Of a DNA stretch of 64,000 bases, positions 1 to 17,623 are shown in pieces. Where the stretch lies: NCBI GenBank assembly GCA_014773175.1, contig VXCM01000270.1, positions 62,001 through 126,000 on the forward strand, written 5' to 3'. Within the stretch, counting starts at the first letter, position 1; every line of letters begins with the position of its first letter. The translations under genes and the position numbers were made by a program. Origin of the DNA: Lucifuga dentata (taxonomy: Eukaryota > Chordata > Actinopteri > Ophidiiformes > Bythitidae). The notes beneath the pieces are model-generated. The model was not told where the DNA came from, ran no database searches, and was given only the letters and a program-made list of their open reading frames with translations.

Positions 1-1205
1 AACCACCTTATCCACTCATCAGAGTTTTTCAGTTATCTTACTAGCCACAATTATCCCACTTCATGCTCACTGAAGTCATTACCATTCATATATCCCTGAA
101 CCTGCAGAGGAAAATGAGTAAATGATATGAAAATACACATCATCTTTTCAGTATTGATATCATGTCCTTACCAAAGCTCACACCGCATGCCCTGTCTATC
201 TTTCTGTCACTTTCTACCCATGCACTTCATGACATCTCTCTAAAGGGCAGCCTTGTTTTTGTTAAAATCGCACTGAATAGATCTCAGAGGTCAGCCTGAG
301 GTCAGCATCTAACTGACGATGAAAAGAGTATCTTGTGTATACCTCCCATCTGTTTCACTGTTGAATCTTCCACCTCCCTNTCATCCCCCCATTCTCATCT
401 ACCCCATTTGTTCCTAATCAAACACAGCTGGCACAAACTGTGGCAACACCTCACGTAAAACCAGAGCAGAATCATACAAAAAAAAATCATTCAAACACAC
501 CTGTATAAGGATTTGTTTTCTTCTCCATTCTGCACATCTTCTTTCCATTTTCTAAGATCCACTACACTCAACTCCTCTGTCCTCCCCCTTATCATGCCAG
601 TTCCCTTGTCTTTGCTGTTTCACGACAGCGTTCCTCTTTATTACACCCACCCCATTCTCCCCCTTATCTCACCTCTGCCCAGCCTGTGCTATAACTCTGC
701 CTGTGGCTAACATGACTTGACAGCTCCTGTGTTTGCTGAGTAAAGGCAAATGCACCTTGGGGTCAGGTAACGGCTTAGCTAAATCCACCCCCTACTAGGA
801 TGTGGCCGTTGCAACAAGTTCAACAAAAACACATATACCCTTTCATCCCTTGTCCCCTCCACCCCCACCCACCCACTCACCACAAAAACCCCACACCAAT
901 AATTCTAATTAATCTGACAGCAGTGAAAACAAATTGGGCAGTAACTGTGCATATGCACACATAGTGCACACTCATGCATGCAAATGCACACAGAAACAAG
1001 AGTCAAACACTTCTGGAAAATAATTCTTAGTGTATATTGTAATGTCCTTGGAGCACAAAATAGTAAGAATTTGTTGGCACAACTCAGATAATTTCAGATA
1101 GATTTTCAATCTCATAATGATAATATGAGTTAAATTTCTATGAGATGTTCTAACAACAGCCATGTCATGACCTTTTATTTTCTGTCACTCATTCAATTGT
1201 CCTGT

Positions 1206-1300
1206 GTTGGAGTCTTGGTAACTCAGTGAGTTGAGGCACCAACCATGCAAAAATTATATGCTGGGTTCAAACCTGACCCAGAAGTTTTGTTTTTATATTT
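1206..1300 (+). repeat. tRNA-derived SINE-like segment
   Basis: A box A-like stretch (TGGTAACTCAGTGAGTTGAG) is followed about 30 bases later by a box B-like GGTTCAAACC, the spacing of an RNA polymerase III internal promoter. An AT-rich simple repeat follows. This is the head of a tRNA-derived SINE seen in many fish genomes, but no target-site duplication was located and the 3' part is unclear. Confidence 0.45.
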
Positions 1301-1328
1301 TTATATACATATATATATATACACCCAC

Positions 1329-1360
<32 letters not shown>

Positions 1361-1810
1361 GTAATGTGGAGGGAAGATATGTCATGTCATTAAACCAGCA
1401 GTCATAATTATTTGGAATGAGGTTTAATGTGGTAATACATGCACACAGATGTCTGGGAGAGAAGAGACAAAAGCACCCCCCATGTAGATCTAACAGACAG
1501 AGACAAATGACAAGAAACTAAATCTGAATGAGAGCAACTTTGTCAGTGGCATACTCTGTAACCCTCCCCCNCCCCCAAGCCCCAATTCACTGCTCCGACC
1601 TGACGCTGGCACAGCTACAGAGGCATGGATGTGGCACCAGAAACCCAACCCTTGAAACTCAACACTTAGATAGACACACAGGCACACACACGTGATTCAG
1701 AACTCCTCCACCTCCTGCAAAAATATACATTCACTGCACATACAATCCTCAACTGCATGCACAAATCTTCCTCTCTTAACACATACAGCATGTGCACACT
1801 TCTGGTTGAA

Positions 1811-1811
<1 letters not shown>

Positions 1812-1847
<36 letters not shown>

Positions 1848-1851
1848 ACAC
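1812..1851. repeat. (CA)n microsatellite abutting a splice donor
   Basis: About 20 CA units with one CATA interruption. On the minus strand it reads (GT)n and begins exactly at the cyp27c1 exon 5 donor, so the first intron bases are GTGTGTATGTG. Confidence 0.9.
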
Positions 1852-4800
1852 CGTGTCGACCCCAGCCAGTAGCATCTCTGTTATGTTGGCGTAGATCTCC
1901 TCTATGTTCATCTCCTTGGTAATGAGCATGTGTGTGAGAACCCCCCCTTTCACCTCCTCTCCTTGTTCCAACTGGGCCTTGATCTCCTCCAGCCTCTTAT
2001 CAACATGAATCTGGCCTGGGATTAGACAGAGAAAGCGGAGGTGGGACGAGTGGAGAGGGGAAGAATGGATTGGAAGTGAAGAGGGAAGTGGCGATGAGGA
2101 AGGGTAGTGAAAGAGAGGAGAGGACAGGTTATGTAACAGAGGGAACCCACAATCCCAGAGTGCAACAGTATAGATTTATATGCAAATCAACATTCCATTC
2201 TGTTGATCTTAAAGGTGCATACTGGTGATTTTTGCATGTTTGAGCCCAATAAATACTCTCGCATACATGTTACATCACTGACAACCATTTTCCATATAGT
2301 TTTCCTGTTATTTTGCCATATCCTCTAATCTTTCAAAGTCAAATGTTCAGGCCACCTTAAAATTCAATATTTTACCTGCCCGAATGTAGAAGGGATGGTT
2401 GCTTTTAATTTGTCGGTAAAAATAGTTTTCTCCTGGGACTACATTTCCTGGCGGAGACATGTTTTTCTTCTGTGCAGCTCCATGATAGATGGTTAAATTA
2501 AGTTACTTCAACAAAAAATTGAATAGACTTCACGTTTGCTGTGATGGCTTACTTATCTCAAGCAAGTTCCAAGTCTTTACAAGTTGATTTTTAAAGCATA
2601 CTGGAATTGACTGAAATCAATGGCAGTCTGGAAGGTAGGAAAATCTAAAATGTACTGCTTCCAGTCAGAAATGGTTGGCAGCAGTGGAATGTCAGGCAGA
2701 TTATTTGCATTGGACACTAACATGCAAAACCACCGGTGTCGTCCTTTATTAAAATATTTAGCCACAAGCCAATTCACTTCTTTACCAAAACTAAATCCTG
2801 TTGCCTTTTTATTAAAAGTTATTACCACTACGATAGCAGGATTTTTGTAAACACTTGGCACCACCACTGAACCGCAGAAAGACAAGCAGAAAAGAAATAA
2901 AAGCATTAAGCAGGCAAGAGAAGCTCCCTGTATGAAAAAGGAGGAAGGGGATAAGTCTAGAATTACCATCTAGTTGCAATTCTTCCTGTGGTATCAAAAA
3001 CCTAGGAAAGGCTTTTGTATAACCAGCTTAGTGTATATCTTAGTGAACTTAATATCATTTCTGAGACATGACTGATAGAGTTAGACTCAGTGCAGACAAT
3101 AGGCTATACACGTATAGTTTTACTTGACCTGCAAAAGCCAATTAATATATAAAATTACTGTATGCTGTGTAATAAACTGGAGGCTATTAGGTGTAATCAT
3201 TCCATAGTTGATTGTTTTAAATTATATTTAAAGTGTTTTCAACATTTAAATATAACAGGAACCCTATCAGATTAGGGAGTGGTCGCCTTTGGTGTTCTGC
3301 AAGGATCATTCTTAGGCCCATTATTCTTACTAATTTATAAGCAATGAAACATACGCTGTAAACTACTTACTGAAATTGAAGAGGCCATCCCATGAATGAC
3401 AGAACTCCTTCCATGGTTTGGGAATGACGGGTCGCAGCCACTTAGGAATAGCCCCAGCATACATGGTCGTCTTGAAGGAACTGAACATGAGGTGTAGAGC
3501 AGTGATGTAGTCTTGGGTTTCCTGTGGAATATCGTTCTCCAAACAGCCAAGCCGACATTCATACAAAATGGTTGCCACTCCTGTAAACACAAAAGCAGGG
3601 AGCAGGGATAAAAGTTTTCAACAGCCTTTGTTTTGCACTTGGAACACCTATAACTTCCTGGATTCCTTCCCTGAAAGTTGTTTTTTTTATTCCATGTAAG
3701 TCACTAGAGTCTAAAAGATATCTTATTGTAGAGTTTGTCTAATGTATCATGCCTCTATTCACCAAAACACAGCAAAGAGCAAACATTTTTTAACATAGAT
3801 AATACTAATGTGGCAACTTTAGCTGTTGTCTACAAAATGTCAGTACTTGGCCAGTGTCAATATGTTGCAAACATTAGTTTGAAAGCATTACAATATTTGC
3901 TTCAGCATTAAATGTCATGGTTTTAGGGAAGTTTCTCTTTCTCATCCATTTTCTGTCCTCTTACACTTCTTCCTGCCTACTTTCGCTACTCACTTACATC
4001 CTATTTATCTCACCTCTGTTTCCCCCTCATCTATACTGGGCCTATACTATCCTTTTCCAAATTTCTGCTTCCCCTTAACTCAACCCACTCTGTCCACCTT
4101 TCACTTCCTTCCAAACAACTCTTATTAGCCCTTTACCGACCTTCCATGGAGTATTTGAAGAAGAGATCGTTCACATTGGGAACAGTTGCTCCATCAGCTT
4201 CCCGAGTGCGTAGAACACAAATCCTCTTCAGCAGGTCATCCACTACTTTGTTCACGTCATCAGAGAACACAGCCATGTCTCGTGGACGCATGATGAGCTG
4301 TCTGAGCACACTCCGCATCTTTAGCCAATCTTCTCCCTCACTGGAAAACAGGATAAAGGAAACTTCCATTGATGCAACACATTTGCAGACACACACACTA
4401 GAGGAAATGATCTAGATTTTTAATTAAACTATTGCAAAACTGCATTAATTGATCCCAAATGGGGCAACTACAATATTTAAAAAAAAACAAAAGCTGACTA
4501 TTGAGAAGTAAAAGAGCATGCACATCATGTAAAACAGTTTGTGAAACATTGGTTAGACTTATCCTATTCAATGCTTACACATGGAACAATGAGACGAAAG
4601 TCATGTTTTTATTTTCTTGGAACCCCGATCCAGAAAATTTAGTCCAGATACCACATTAAATCCAGATATTTGTGCTATACCCAGACACACATGGAACCTA
4701 ATCTAATTAATTAATTAGTTTAATTAATTAGTTAGTCTGTTTGTCTACTCCTGAGTTGTTTATTGTGGGAGGTAATTGTCAGGACAAACATCAAAGGATA

Positions 4801-5640
4801 AAAGGAACTCACGCTGAGATGAGGCCTGTGGCACGGCCTCTCATGTCTCTATATTCCTTCCAAGACTCCATATTGGCTCTCTGAGGGGCCACGCCCTCTG
4901 CCCTCAGCACATCAGCTACTAGATCACGGTCGGCAACCGATACCACCAGCTGGGGCCCAAACCGGGATTTGAAGATTTTCCCATACTTCTTTCTGTGCTC
5001 CATCTGGAAAGCAGGAGTGATTACAGGTGGACCATTTCTTAATTGTTTGACTTTGATACTAATGTTGTTAGAAACTGGAGAAAAGCTTTTCTAAAATCAA
5101 ACTTCATTCATTGAGTATCTACTGTATACTGGCTGCTATGATAGATTGGAACTCAATACAAATCAATGTTTGTAATGTAATTTTATTAAGAACTCTCAAC
5201 ATGATAAAAAATGTAATTGATAAGTTGAAGTATGAGGTATACAAAACAGATCACAGTTTTAGGTATGATGATTACCAATCAAATAATAATTAAATTGTGA
5301 AAATCTTTAAATCTGACAATACAACTTAAAAAGTATGTTTATGCCTTTGACCTGATTATAATTAATAATTAGGTCTGACTCAAAATTATGCAACACTTCC
5401 CAGCAACTTTCCAGGAACTAGTGTCATTTGGAATAATTTCCACATCAAATGAAGAAAACATCTCTTTCACAAGTGTAAACTATCATAAAAATGGTCATAC
5501 ATTCTGGCATTATAAAAATGCCAGAAATTTACCTTCCAAGAAAAATTAAATGAAAACCATTAAAAATAAATAACAAGTCAAAATGGTGTAACTATCTATC
5601 TATCTATATATATATATATAGTTACACACACAGTGGGTTT

Positions 5641-5706
<66 letters not shown>

Positions 5707-6958
5707 GTAAACTGTTTAAACCCACTGAATTGGACTTTGATGACAATAATTAGTTTTAAAAAGATGAGGGGAAAAGGAGAAGGGAAAAAAAGCGGATGAT
5801 TTTTTTTTTTTAAATTTCCATTTTCCTCAGGACAGGATATCAGTATAACCCTTGTGTCATCAGTTTGTATTACATGTCAGTACGAACATGTCACTGAAAC
5901 ATGTTGTGTTAAACACGCACAAATGTTTGTTGTCTCAAAGAAGGAACAGGTGTGTTTTGGAATTTTACAATAAGTACAGAAACAGACAGAGGGAGCAATT
6001 AGCTGACATTTAAAGCAGATTGCAAAAGCAGATTCGTGCGATGCCCCCACTGATGAGCCCCCTGCAGACAACCACACGAGTACTTATCTTGTAATAAAGA
6101 CTAATTGTCTCTTCTGGTTCCTCACAAATGAAAAAGTTGGCACAAGAAGTGTTTTGTAATGCTGATGAACACTTATGCTAATTTGCACATTTACCACTTT
6201 CGAAGATTTTTTTCTCTACAAGCTGTGATTGAAGTGCTTTATAAAGAGATTATTTGCTACCTCCGCGTTCATCTTGTAGCAGAAAACCCGATTTTCAGTG
6301 TTTTCCTTAACTCAAACATAGGTGAGATATTACAAAAGCCGTGCCATTAACAATAACTCGGAATGGACAGCTGTCCAACATCAAATCCACGTGCGCTTTT
6401 ACGCAACAGTCTGTGCCAATTTACGCATGGGCGGCAAAATTGAATTGCTGTGACGCTCAGACCATATCATATGCTCTCTGCCAATAATTCAAAACCAAAT
6501 ACTTTCCTGTGCATAGTTCTTGGATGGTCAGATAATGAGGTGCAAAGTAACAGAAAGACACATAAGATTACCTGAATTTCGTGAATTCTGCTGAATCCAT
6601 CTCTCCAGAAGAACTCTATCAAGTTGGAGATAGTGCTAGGTCCAGGCATCTCCTCCAGGGTCTTGATTCTGGTTTTGTCGCCGACATCCGCCGGTGTGAC
6701 CAAACTTTCAGGAGTCTTCAGAGACTCTTCTGCAGCCGTGGACATCCGTAAAGCCTCGCTGGCTGCTGACTTGTACAAAGCGCGTAGAACGAAGAATATC
6801 TGATTATTTCTCGGATTGCATTGAAAACGTTTGCAACATGCATTCATAATATGATTCAGAACAGCCATCATCTGATTTTTTTTTCTGAATTTTGCGCTCA
6901 AAAATGTTGATGAAGCCGTCTGTGAAGATTCACATCTGTACATGCATGTTCCCGGCAC
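1852..6958 (-). CDS. cyp27c1: Cytochrome P450 27C1, 5' part (3' exons outside window)
   Basis: CYP27C1 is a mitochondrial P450 that desaturates all-trans retinol (vitamin A1) to 3,4-didehydroretinol (vitamin A2); in fish this red-shifts visual pigments. Coding exons read on the minus strand: 6572-6958, 4813-5003, 4141-4340, 3371-3580, 1852-2015. All have GT-AG borders and matching phases, giving 384 residues. Diagnostic stretches match human CYP27C1: FWRDGFSRIHEIQ, YGKIFKSRFGPQ, APQRANMESWKEYRD, NDLFFKYSMEG, IPKPWKEFCHSWDGLF, and the I-helix AGVDT at about 380-384. The remaining about 150 residues, with the ExxR and haem-cysteine motifs, lie left of base 1. The N-terminus is uncertain: the ORF opens at 6958, 46 bases after a TATA-like box, but later Met codons (residues 30, 31, 38) could serve. 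It lies downstream of ercc3 in the same orientation, as in human. Confidence 0.95.
2211..2756. mobile_element. Non-autonomous inverted-repeat element, copy A
   Basis: The ends are inverted repeats: the left begins CTTAAAGGTGCATACTGG and the right, read on the other strand, has AAAGGACGACACCGGTGG, then both share TTTTGCATGTT and a similar AATAAAT-like block. The interior (TCTGGAAGGTAGGAAAA, TTGCTGTGATGG, CTCAAGCA) recurs in copies at 26.5 and 59.7 kb. About 546 bp, in the intron between cyp27c1 exons 4 and 5. The AAAGG/CCTTT ends next to TTAA suggest a TTAA target, as for piggyBac-like MITEs, but that assignment is inference. ORFs inside it are not genes. Confidence 0.7.
5594..5706. repeat. 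(TATC)n/(TA)n followed by (GATA)n microsatellite
   Basis: A short (CTAT)n-(TA)n tract is followed by about 16 perfect GATA units (5641-5706). The two halves are complementary and could fold. They lie in the first intron of cyp27c1. Confidence 0.9.
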
Positions 6959-7003
6959 GTATGGAATCTGTCCTCTCTGCGTGGTAATGTAATGTTATAT
7001 GGG

Positions 7004-7011
7004 ATTATATA
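7004..7011 (-). promoter_or_regulatory. TATA-like box upstream of cyp27c1
   Basis: The minus strand reads TATATAAT here, 46-53 bases before the first ATG of the cyp27c1 ORF at 6958. With a usual 25-30 base spacing this would give a very short leader. It is a pattern match in AT-rich DNA only. Confidence 0.35.
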
Positions 7012-7656
7012 GTGAAATTGCTTTTAAAAAAAAAACCTTGTGCAACCAAAGAAGTGGAATGGGATTGCACGTTCGCTTCAAAGAAGGGAGGGATAACTGT
7101 GAAGTCCGGTCCGGAGTGGGCGTTTCTCCAAAAAGCTGTGGGGCTTTCTTTGGAGAGGAGTGCATTACAACGTACCAAAACACAGTTACATCACACCAAC
7201 CAATCATCCTGCACCCTCCCCCCACCCTCCCACAACGCTGAAAGCACATGGCATATGTGTGACATGCAGCTAAATTACACGTTTAAAATGTGCTATTAAA
7301 CAATATAAAGCATATTTCTCCACATACATATGCACACAGTAACGTGAATTCACATATCATCATATGTTTATTCCTACATATGGGAAAACTACTCACTGAA
7401 TATGACTTACTAATGTTTTGTATATGTAATATTTTAAGGACTGAAAGGCCTACAGAATATTGTAAAGACATACTATAGAGGGTGGAAATTTATTGGTAAT
7501 ACTTCTCTTGAATCTGATATAAACGTGATATAAATTATTTTAGAAGTTTAAAGTGTTGGATACAATTCAGATTCTTTAAAATGTTTGCTCACTATTCATT
7601 CCTCCTTCAAAAAGCATTCATGTTGTTATGAATTTGGTGTTAATCTTGCTCTCAGA

Positions 7657-7686
7657 GTTTAAGTGGGCAGGCTTGCCCACTTAAAC
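7657..7686. repeat. Perfect 13-bp stem-loop
   Basis: GTTTAAGTGGGCA (7657-7669) is followed by a 4-base spacer and its exact reverse complement (7674-7686). Function unknown. Confidence 0.7.
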
Positions 7687-8276
7687 ATGCTTCTTTTAAG
7701 CTGGCCCTTTAATTTTTAGGAAAAAGCAAAAACAGCTATTTTGGGTCTGATAATAGAAGACGAAGAGACACTGAACGCTTATAAGGATGTGAGTCAATAG
7801 TCTTCTGTCTCCTGTCCACTGTGTCTATTTACTCTTTCTGGACATTTAAAAAAAAAAATCACGTGATAGCTTACTCCAGAGCCAACGTGCCTCCGGTCTG
7901 CACAGAACACAAAATAGAGATTAAATCAAACAGGCAGGCAGGGAGAATCCTGCACTTTTGGTTGGAGACGTGTGGCAAGGTTTTTCCCACACTCACCATT
8001 TTGGCAGCTAGCATGAGGCCCCAGGCTGTTACTTTTGAAATATCCTAAAATCTTCAACACAGAGTAAGCACACCCTCATCATTTCCTCCTGCTCATCGCT
8101 GCATTTTCTTTAAGCCAACTGCAAATGCACAACAAACACTCCCTCCCTTCATTCATTGTGCATGATGGTACAACTTTTCTCTACTCAGCCAAATTATTAT
8201 GACGAGGGGGAAAAAAATTAAAAGATATAAACTGTAAACAACAGCGACAAAAGCCGTTACTTGTCTTTTATTAAAC

Positions 8277-8282
8277 TTTTGA
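8277..8282 (-). terminator. Candidate ercc3 polyadenylation signal
   Basis: AATAAA on the minus strand, about 620 bases past the ercc3 stop codon. Other AATAAA-like hexamers occur between, so the choice is tentative. Confidence 0.35.
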
Positions 8283-8898
8283 TACACGTGAATCATCTCT
8301 TCTTGTGAAAACATTTAGCTGTTTGACAGTCCAAAGTGGCTAATTGTAAATTGATTTGAAAAATAAATAAGATGGAACATACTTCAGATATGGGAGAGAT
8401 TAATATCCAAATACCATGTGAATTTTGTTTGTGGTGTTTTAATGTGTAAAAGATAACCTTTACAAAAAAAAAAAAANAAAAAAAAAAAAAAACTATAGAC
8501 AAAAGTCAAATTAACATTACATTCTTGCTTTTCACATGGCTGAGTAGAGCTTTGTTGTTTGTGAAGCAACTAAGAGTAGGATAAGACAGGTTATTTCAGC
8601 CACTGCCAGATGACTGACAGCGTGCAGCCAAGACCAAAAACCATCTTTAGCCGCTTTCATAATCAGAAAAAAACATCATGACCACCATCATCACAACCAG
8701 GAATCAGAGTGAAGTGACGTACATTGTCATTGCCTTCAGCTTACACTCTGCTTCAGTCCTTCTCCTTGTTCTTCAGGCCAGCTGGACGACATGATCCTGC
8801 TGTGGTAGTCTGGACATTAGCCTCAGTACAGACTATTGCTTCCCTACTTAGTCCTCACTGCCTGTGGCTACTGAGTGGCAAGGTTTGAGTAAGTGCAT

Positions 8899-14172
<5,274 letters not shown>

Positions 14173-15568
14173 TTTACAAGTCGAATGTCTTTCAAAACAT
14201 GTCACAAATATCCACGTAACCAGCCTGATGCAATCTAGAATTTCTATATAGATTCCACAAAGACTAGCTCTGTGGCGATGCAAAAGTTGTAATCACAAAC
14301 AAAGTCTAGAAAACACTGTAAATGCCATATCCGGTCTTTGCCTTCGAAATAAAAGCTTTACCACGTTACTGTTATCAGATTTCTAGTCCTATACCGAGCA
14401 AAGTTGCAAAAACAGAATGTAGTCAAGAATCAGTCTGAAAAAGATGAGGAGTAAAAAAAAAAAAATTATATATATATATATGTATTATAAAATCCATTTT
14501 TTTGTTTGTGCTATTGTCTTTTTTTTTTTTCAAAAAGCGTTATTTTGGTTAAATATAAGTTTAGGAGAGCTTAGTGTAAGATGAGATTTATTTTTCTAGA
14601 TCTTGAGTTTATATTTTACTTTTCTATGTCAATTTAAAATATGGCCAATTGAGGAATGCATGCTGCATTTACGAAGGGACTAGGTATTTTCCCCTGAGGA
14701 CTGTTGAGTGATGGGTCTGGCGGATTTTGGAAATCGTTCCTGTGTACTTTGAAGCACGACCCGAAGAATGTTCGAGTATTATCTCAGTATTACACTAGTA
14801 CCTGTAATTTTACTTCCTGGGTTTTATTAGATATAAAATAGAAAGAAAATTAACTATCAGGAACTGTTTTGCTTACTTACTAGAGCTTGCTCACAACTCA
14901 CTTGTTTAATGAATGAAATATCTTCTAAGTAAAGCTAAACAAAGAAAATCATGATAGTGTCTTTAATAAATAAATGTACACACAAGCTGCATTTCTGAAG
15001 CAATTGTCATTTTCAGGACAAGGTAACACACTAAAAAAAAAAAAAAAAAAAAAAAAAGTTATAACCGTAGCCAAAATCCAAAGACAGAAATGTAGCTTTT
15101 TAAAGATCACTCCAAGATTGTCAGCTCAAAAATTAAAATGTAGCAGTGCCCTTATATTGTGTGAAGAAATTCCTATGATGACGAATTATTATTACTTATT
15201 CTTTTGGTAATGTTTAATGATAGTGTGTTAACTTTTATGCTTATCCATTGTAAATGATGCTTGGATTGTTTTCTGTATAATTTCCAGTGTAGAGCTATTA
15301 GTTTGTTGGCGTTGTTAATAAAACAAAACAAGAAGAAAAATACACAGAAATGTTGGTGTTGTTATTCTTGCAGCGTGCTTCTGGTTCTTGTGGTTATCTT
15401 GACGAAAACTGAACACGTGACCAAAGTGTTTACTTCCTGAGTCAAAGGTTAAATGATCCGTAGGCTCGTTTACAGTTTCCAGTCAATTGTAGAATTTAGC
15501 ATTTAATAGAACAGAATCTCTCCATTTTGGAGAAACGTACTCTTTAAACTAAGTCATAAGTGACAAAA
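14173..15568. promoter_or_regulatory. Divergent intergenic region between ercc3 and gpalpp1
   Basis: The ercc3 and gpalpp1 start codons face away from each other 1.4 kb apart, so both promoters and 5' leaders must be in this span. No TATA box or CpG island stands out by eye. It includes poly(A)/poly(T) and (TA)n runs near 14450-14530 and 15033-15057. I cannot place either transcription start. Confidence 0.5.
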
Positions 15569-17578
15569 ATGGCCTCCCATAGGGAAATCGGACCTGCTCT
15601 TCCTCCGATGTTGAGAAAGATGAGCGAGGAAGACTCTGATCAGGACGATGGATGTAAGTGCCAGTCTGATCTCATAACCAGCTGTTATCAAAATTTACTA
15701 CCAGCCATAACAGTTATTTAGATAAAAGAAATGAATCTGCATGATTTTCATTACTTACTATTACTATTCTTTTTGTCAGATACCATATTAGCCACCTCTC
15801 TTTAAGATGACACTGTATATTAAAGCATCACTCATCATTTCCAAATTATTGTCTTATTATGTAAATTGAGAAACATAGTTAAAAATTGTAATTTTTGTCA
15901 TTGTTCCTAGTTTTAACTGCTGTTTTCTGTCATAACAGTTTTCTCTTTCTCGCTCCTGTTAGTTGCTGGCCCTGCTTTGCCTCCAGGGTATAAACGGAGT
16001 GAACGGTCGAGCTCTTCAGATGAGAGTGAGCAGGAGACAGTGGTGAAAAGAGCCAAGATAAGACACATAGCTGGAGACGGATCTGCTAAGGAGTAGGTTC
16101 ATTAGTCTGGAAGCTAAAGAAACTAGAGGCCCATTGATGCTGGATTTTTGAGGCTGATACATATATTTGGCAGTGAGAAAAATCTAATACAGATATGTCT
16201 GCCGATATTAGTTTTTACACACACACACAAAAAAAAGAAAAAAAAACCTAAACCATTTTTGGCAAGGATCCCTCAAATATGACTATTGAAGACTGAAAAT
16301 CGCATGATCAAGTAAGGATATTTTATGGTTAAATAAAGTTTATTATCAACAATAATTCTCGAGAGCAAAATTCATGAATTCAGAAATGTAATAATTACTA
16401 CTAAATAATAACTATAGATCAAAACAAAGCAGAGATATGCAGAGATATAGCAGCAGAAAAAAATATTAACTAAGAGGTAAATAAGCATACACATACAGCC
16501 TGTAAAAATGTATGTACTGAAATTTCTTTTTGCATATCTGCTCTCTATTGATATATTTGCGATAAGTAACTGATAATATCAGCTTGCCTATAATGGTCAG
16601 GCTGTACAGAAAACACAGAAGAAATTCTGAAACAAACAGCAAAACAGAATTATATGTCTTTTGCACAGGGTGGAAAAGACAAAGGAACCAGATGATGATG
16701 ATGGTTTCTTTGGGCCAACTTTGCCTCCCGGATTTAAGAAACAGCAGAGTTCACGAGAGAGGTGAGTAAATGATTTCCAGGCTGTATTACAGTGAACTGC
16801 TGGAAGTGAAAATACTTAGTTGTGCATGACATGTTACATCAGGTGTGGCTTGTACAAGGTGTAACCTCATCGTGTTTCCTCAGGCCACCCATGCTAGGCC
16901 CAGCCTTACCGCCTGGGTTTCGCAAAGCAGTGGACAATAACGATGACGATAGTGATGGTGAAGCTGGAGAGGCTTTCCCGGGACCTGCTCTACCCCCAGA
17001 CTACCAGGCTGAGCCCTCCAGCAGTGATGAAGAGGATGAGGATGTGATTGGACCCATGCCAGCCAAAGGGCCCATTCAGGACTCTGTGGCTTTGGACTTT
17101 GAGCGCAGGGCACAAAGGATGAAAGAGAAGCTGACAGGAAATGTGAGTTCCCATTTACTTTACATTTTACATCTGCATAGTTTACATCTGTACAAGCACT
17201 GATACTTATCATTGGACTTTGTCAACAAAAAGAATGCCTGAGAATGTGCCTTACACTGATGATAAGTATAATATTTTGAATGAAACAGAGTTTTGTTTGA
17301 ATCAAACAGGGAGATGTATGGTATGCTCATTTTTCTATTAAAGTTTAATTTCCTTTCAGGGCTCCACTCTTTACGTTAAATACTGTAACTAGATACTTTT
17401 CTGTGACAAAATGAAATTTCATAATTTTTATTGAATGGCTGATTTAAGCTTAAGTCTTGATGTACATAAGGTTCGACTACGTTTTTGTTGCGCTCCTAAA
17501 ATTATCTCGACACCTGTCATTTCTTATTAAAACAGTAATTTTCAGTGACAACAAATACCCTGTTCCTTCCTCTCCTGT

Positions 17579-17623
<45 letters not shown>

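Larger units (their letters stand above)
1..1851. other. Intronic/unassigned DNA left of cyp27c1 exon 5
   Basis: I see no exon here. The missing cyp27c1 3' exons (K-helix and haem-binding loop) would have to be on the minus strand, and no such coding sequence can be read, so this is most simply part of the next intron. It holds a tRNA-SINE-like segment near 1206-1300, an AT-rich microsatellite at about 1295-1362, and a (CA)n run that ends at the exon 5 splice donor. Short ORFs here are not supported as genes. Confidence 0.6.
6959..8276. other. Intergenic DNA between cyp27c1 and ercc3
   Basis: No coding exon recognised. It should hold the cyp27c1 promoter (TATA-like box at 7004-7011). A perfect short stem-loop lies at 7657-7686. 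The many short ORFs are AT-rich chance ORFs. Confidence 0.6.

Noticed and set aside
1666..1971. 101-codon minus-strand ORF through the (CA)n repeat
   Set aside because: Only its exon 5 portion is coding (cyp27c1); the rest is intron with a run of alternating Cys/Val codons from the repeat.
2577..2969. 130-codon minus-strand ORF
   Set aside because: Lies in and beside the non-coding inverted-repeat element, has no family match I know, and is not kept in the other copies.
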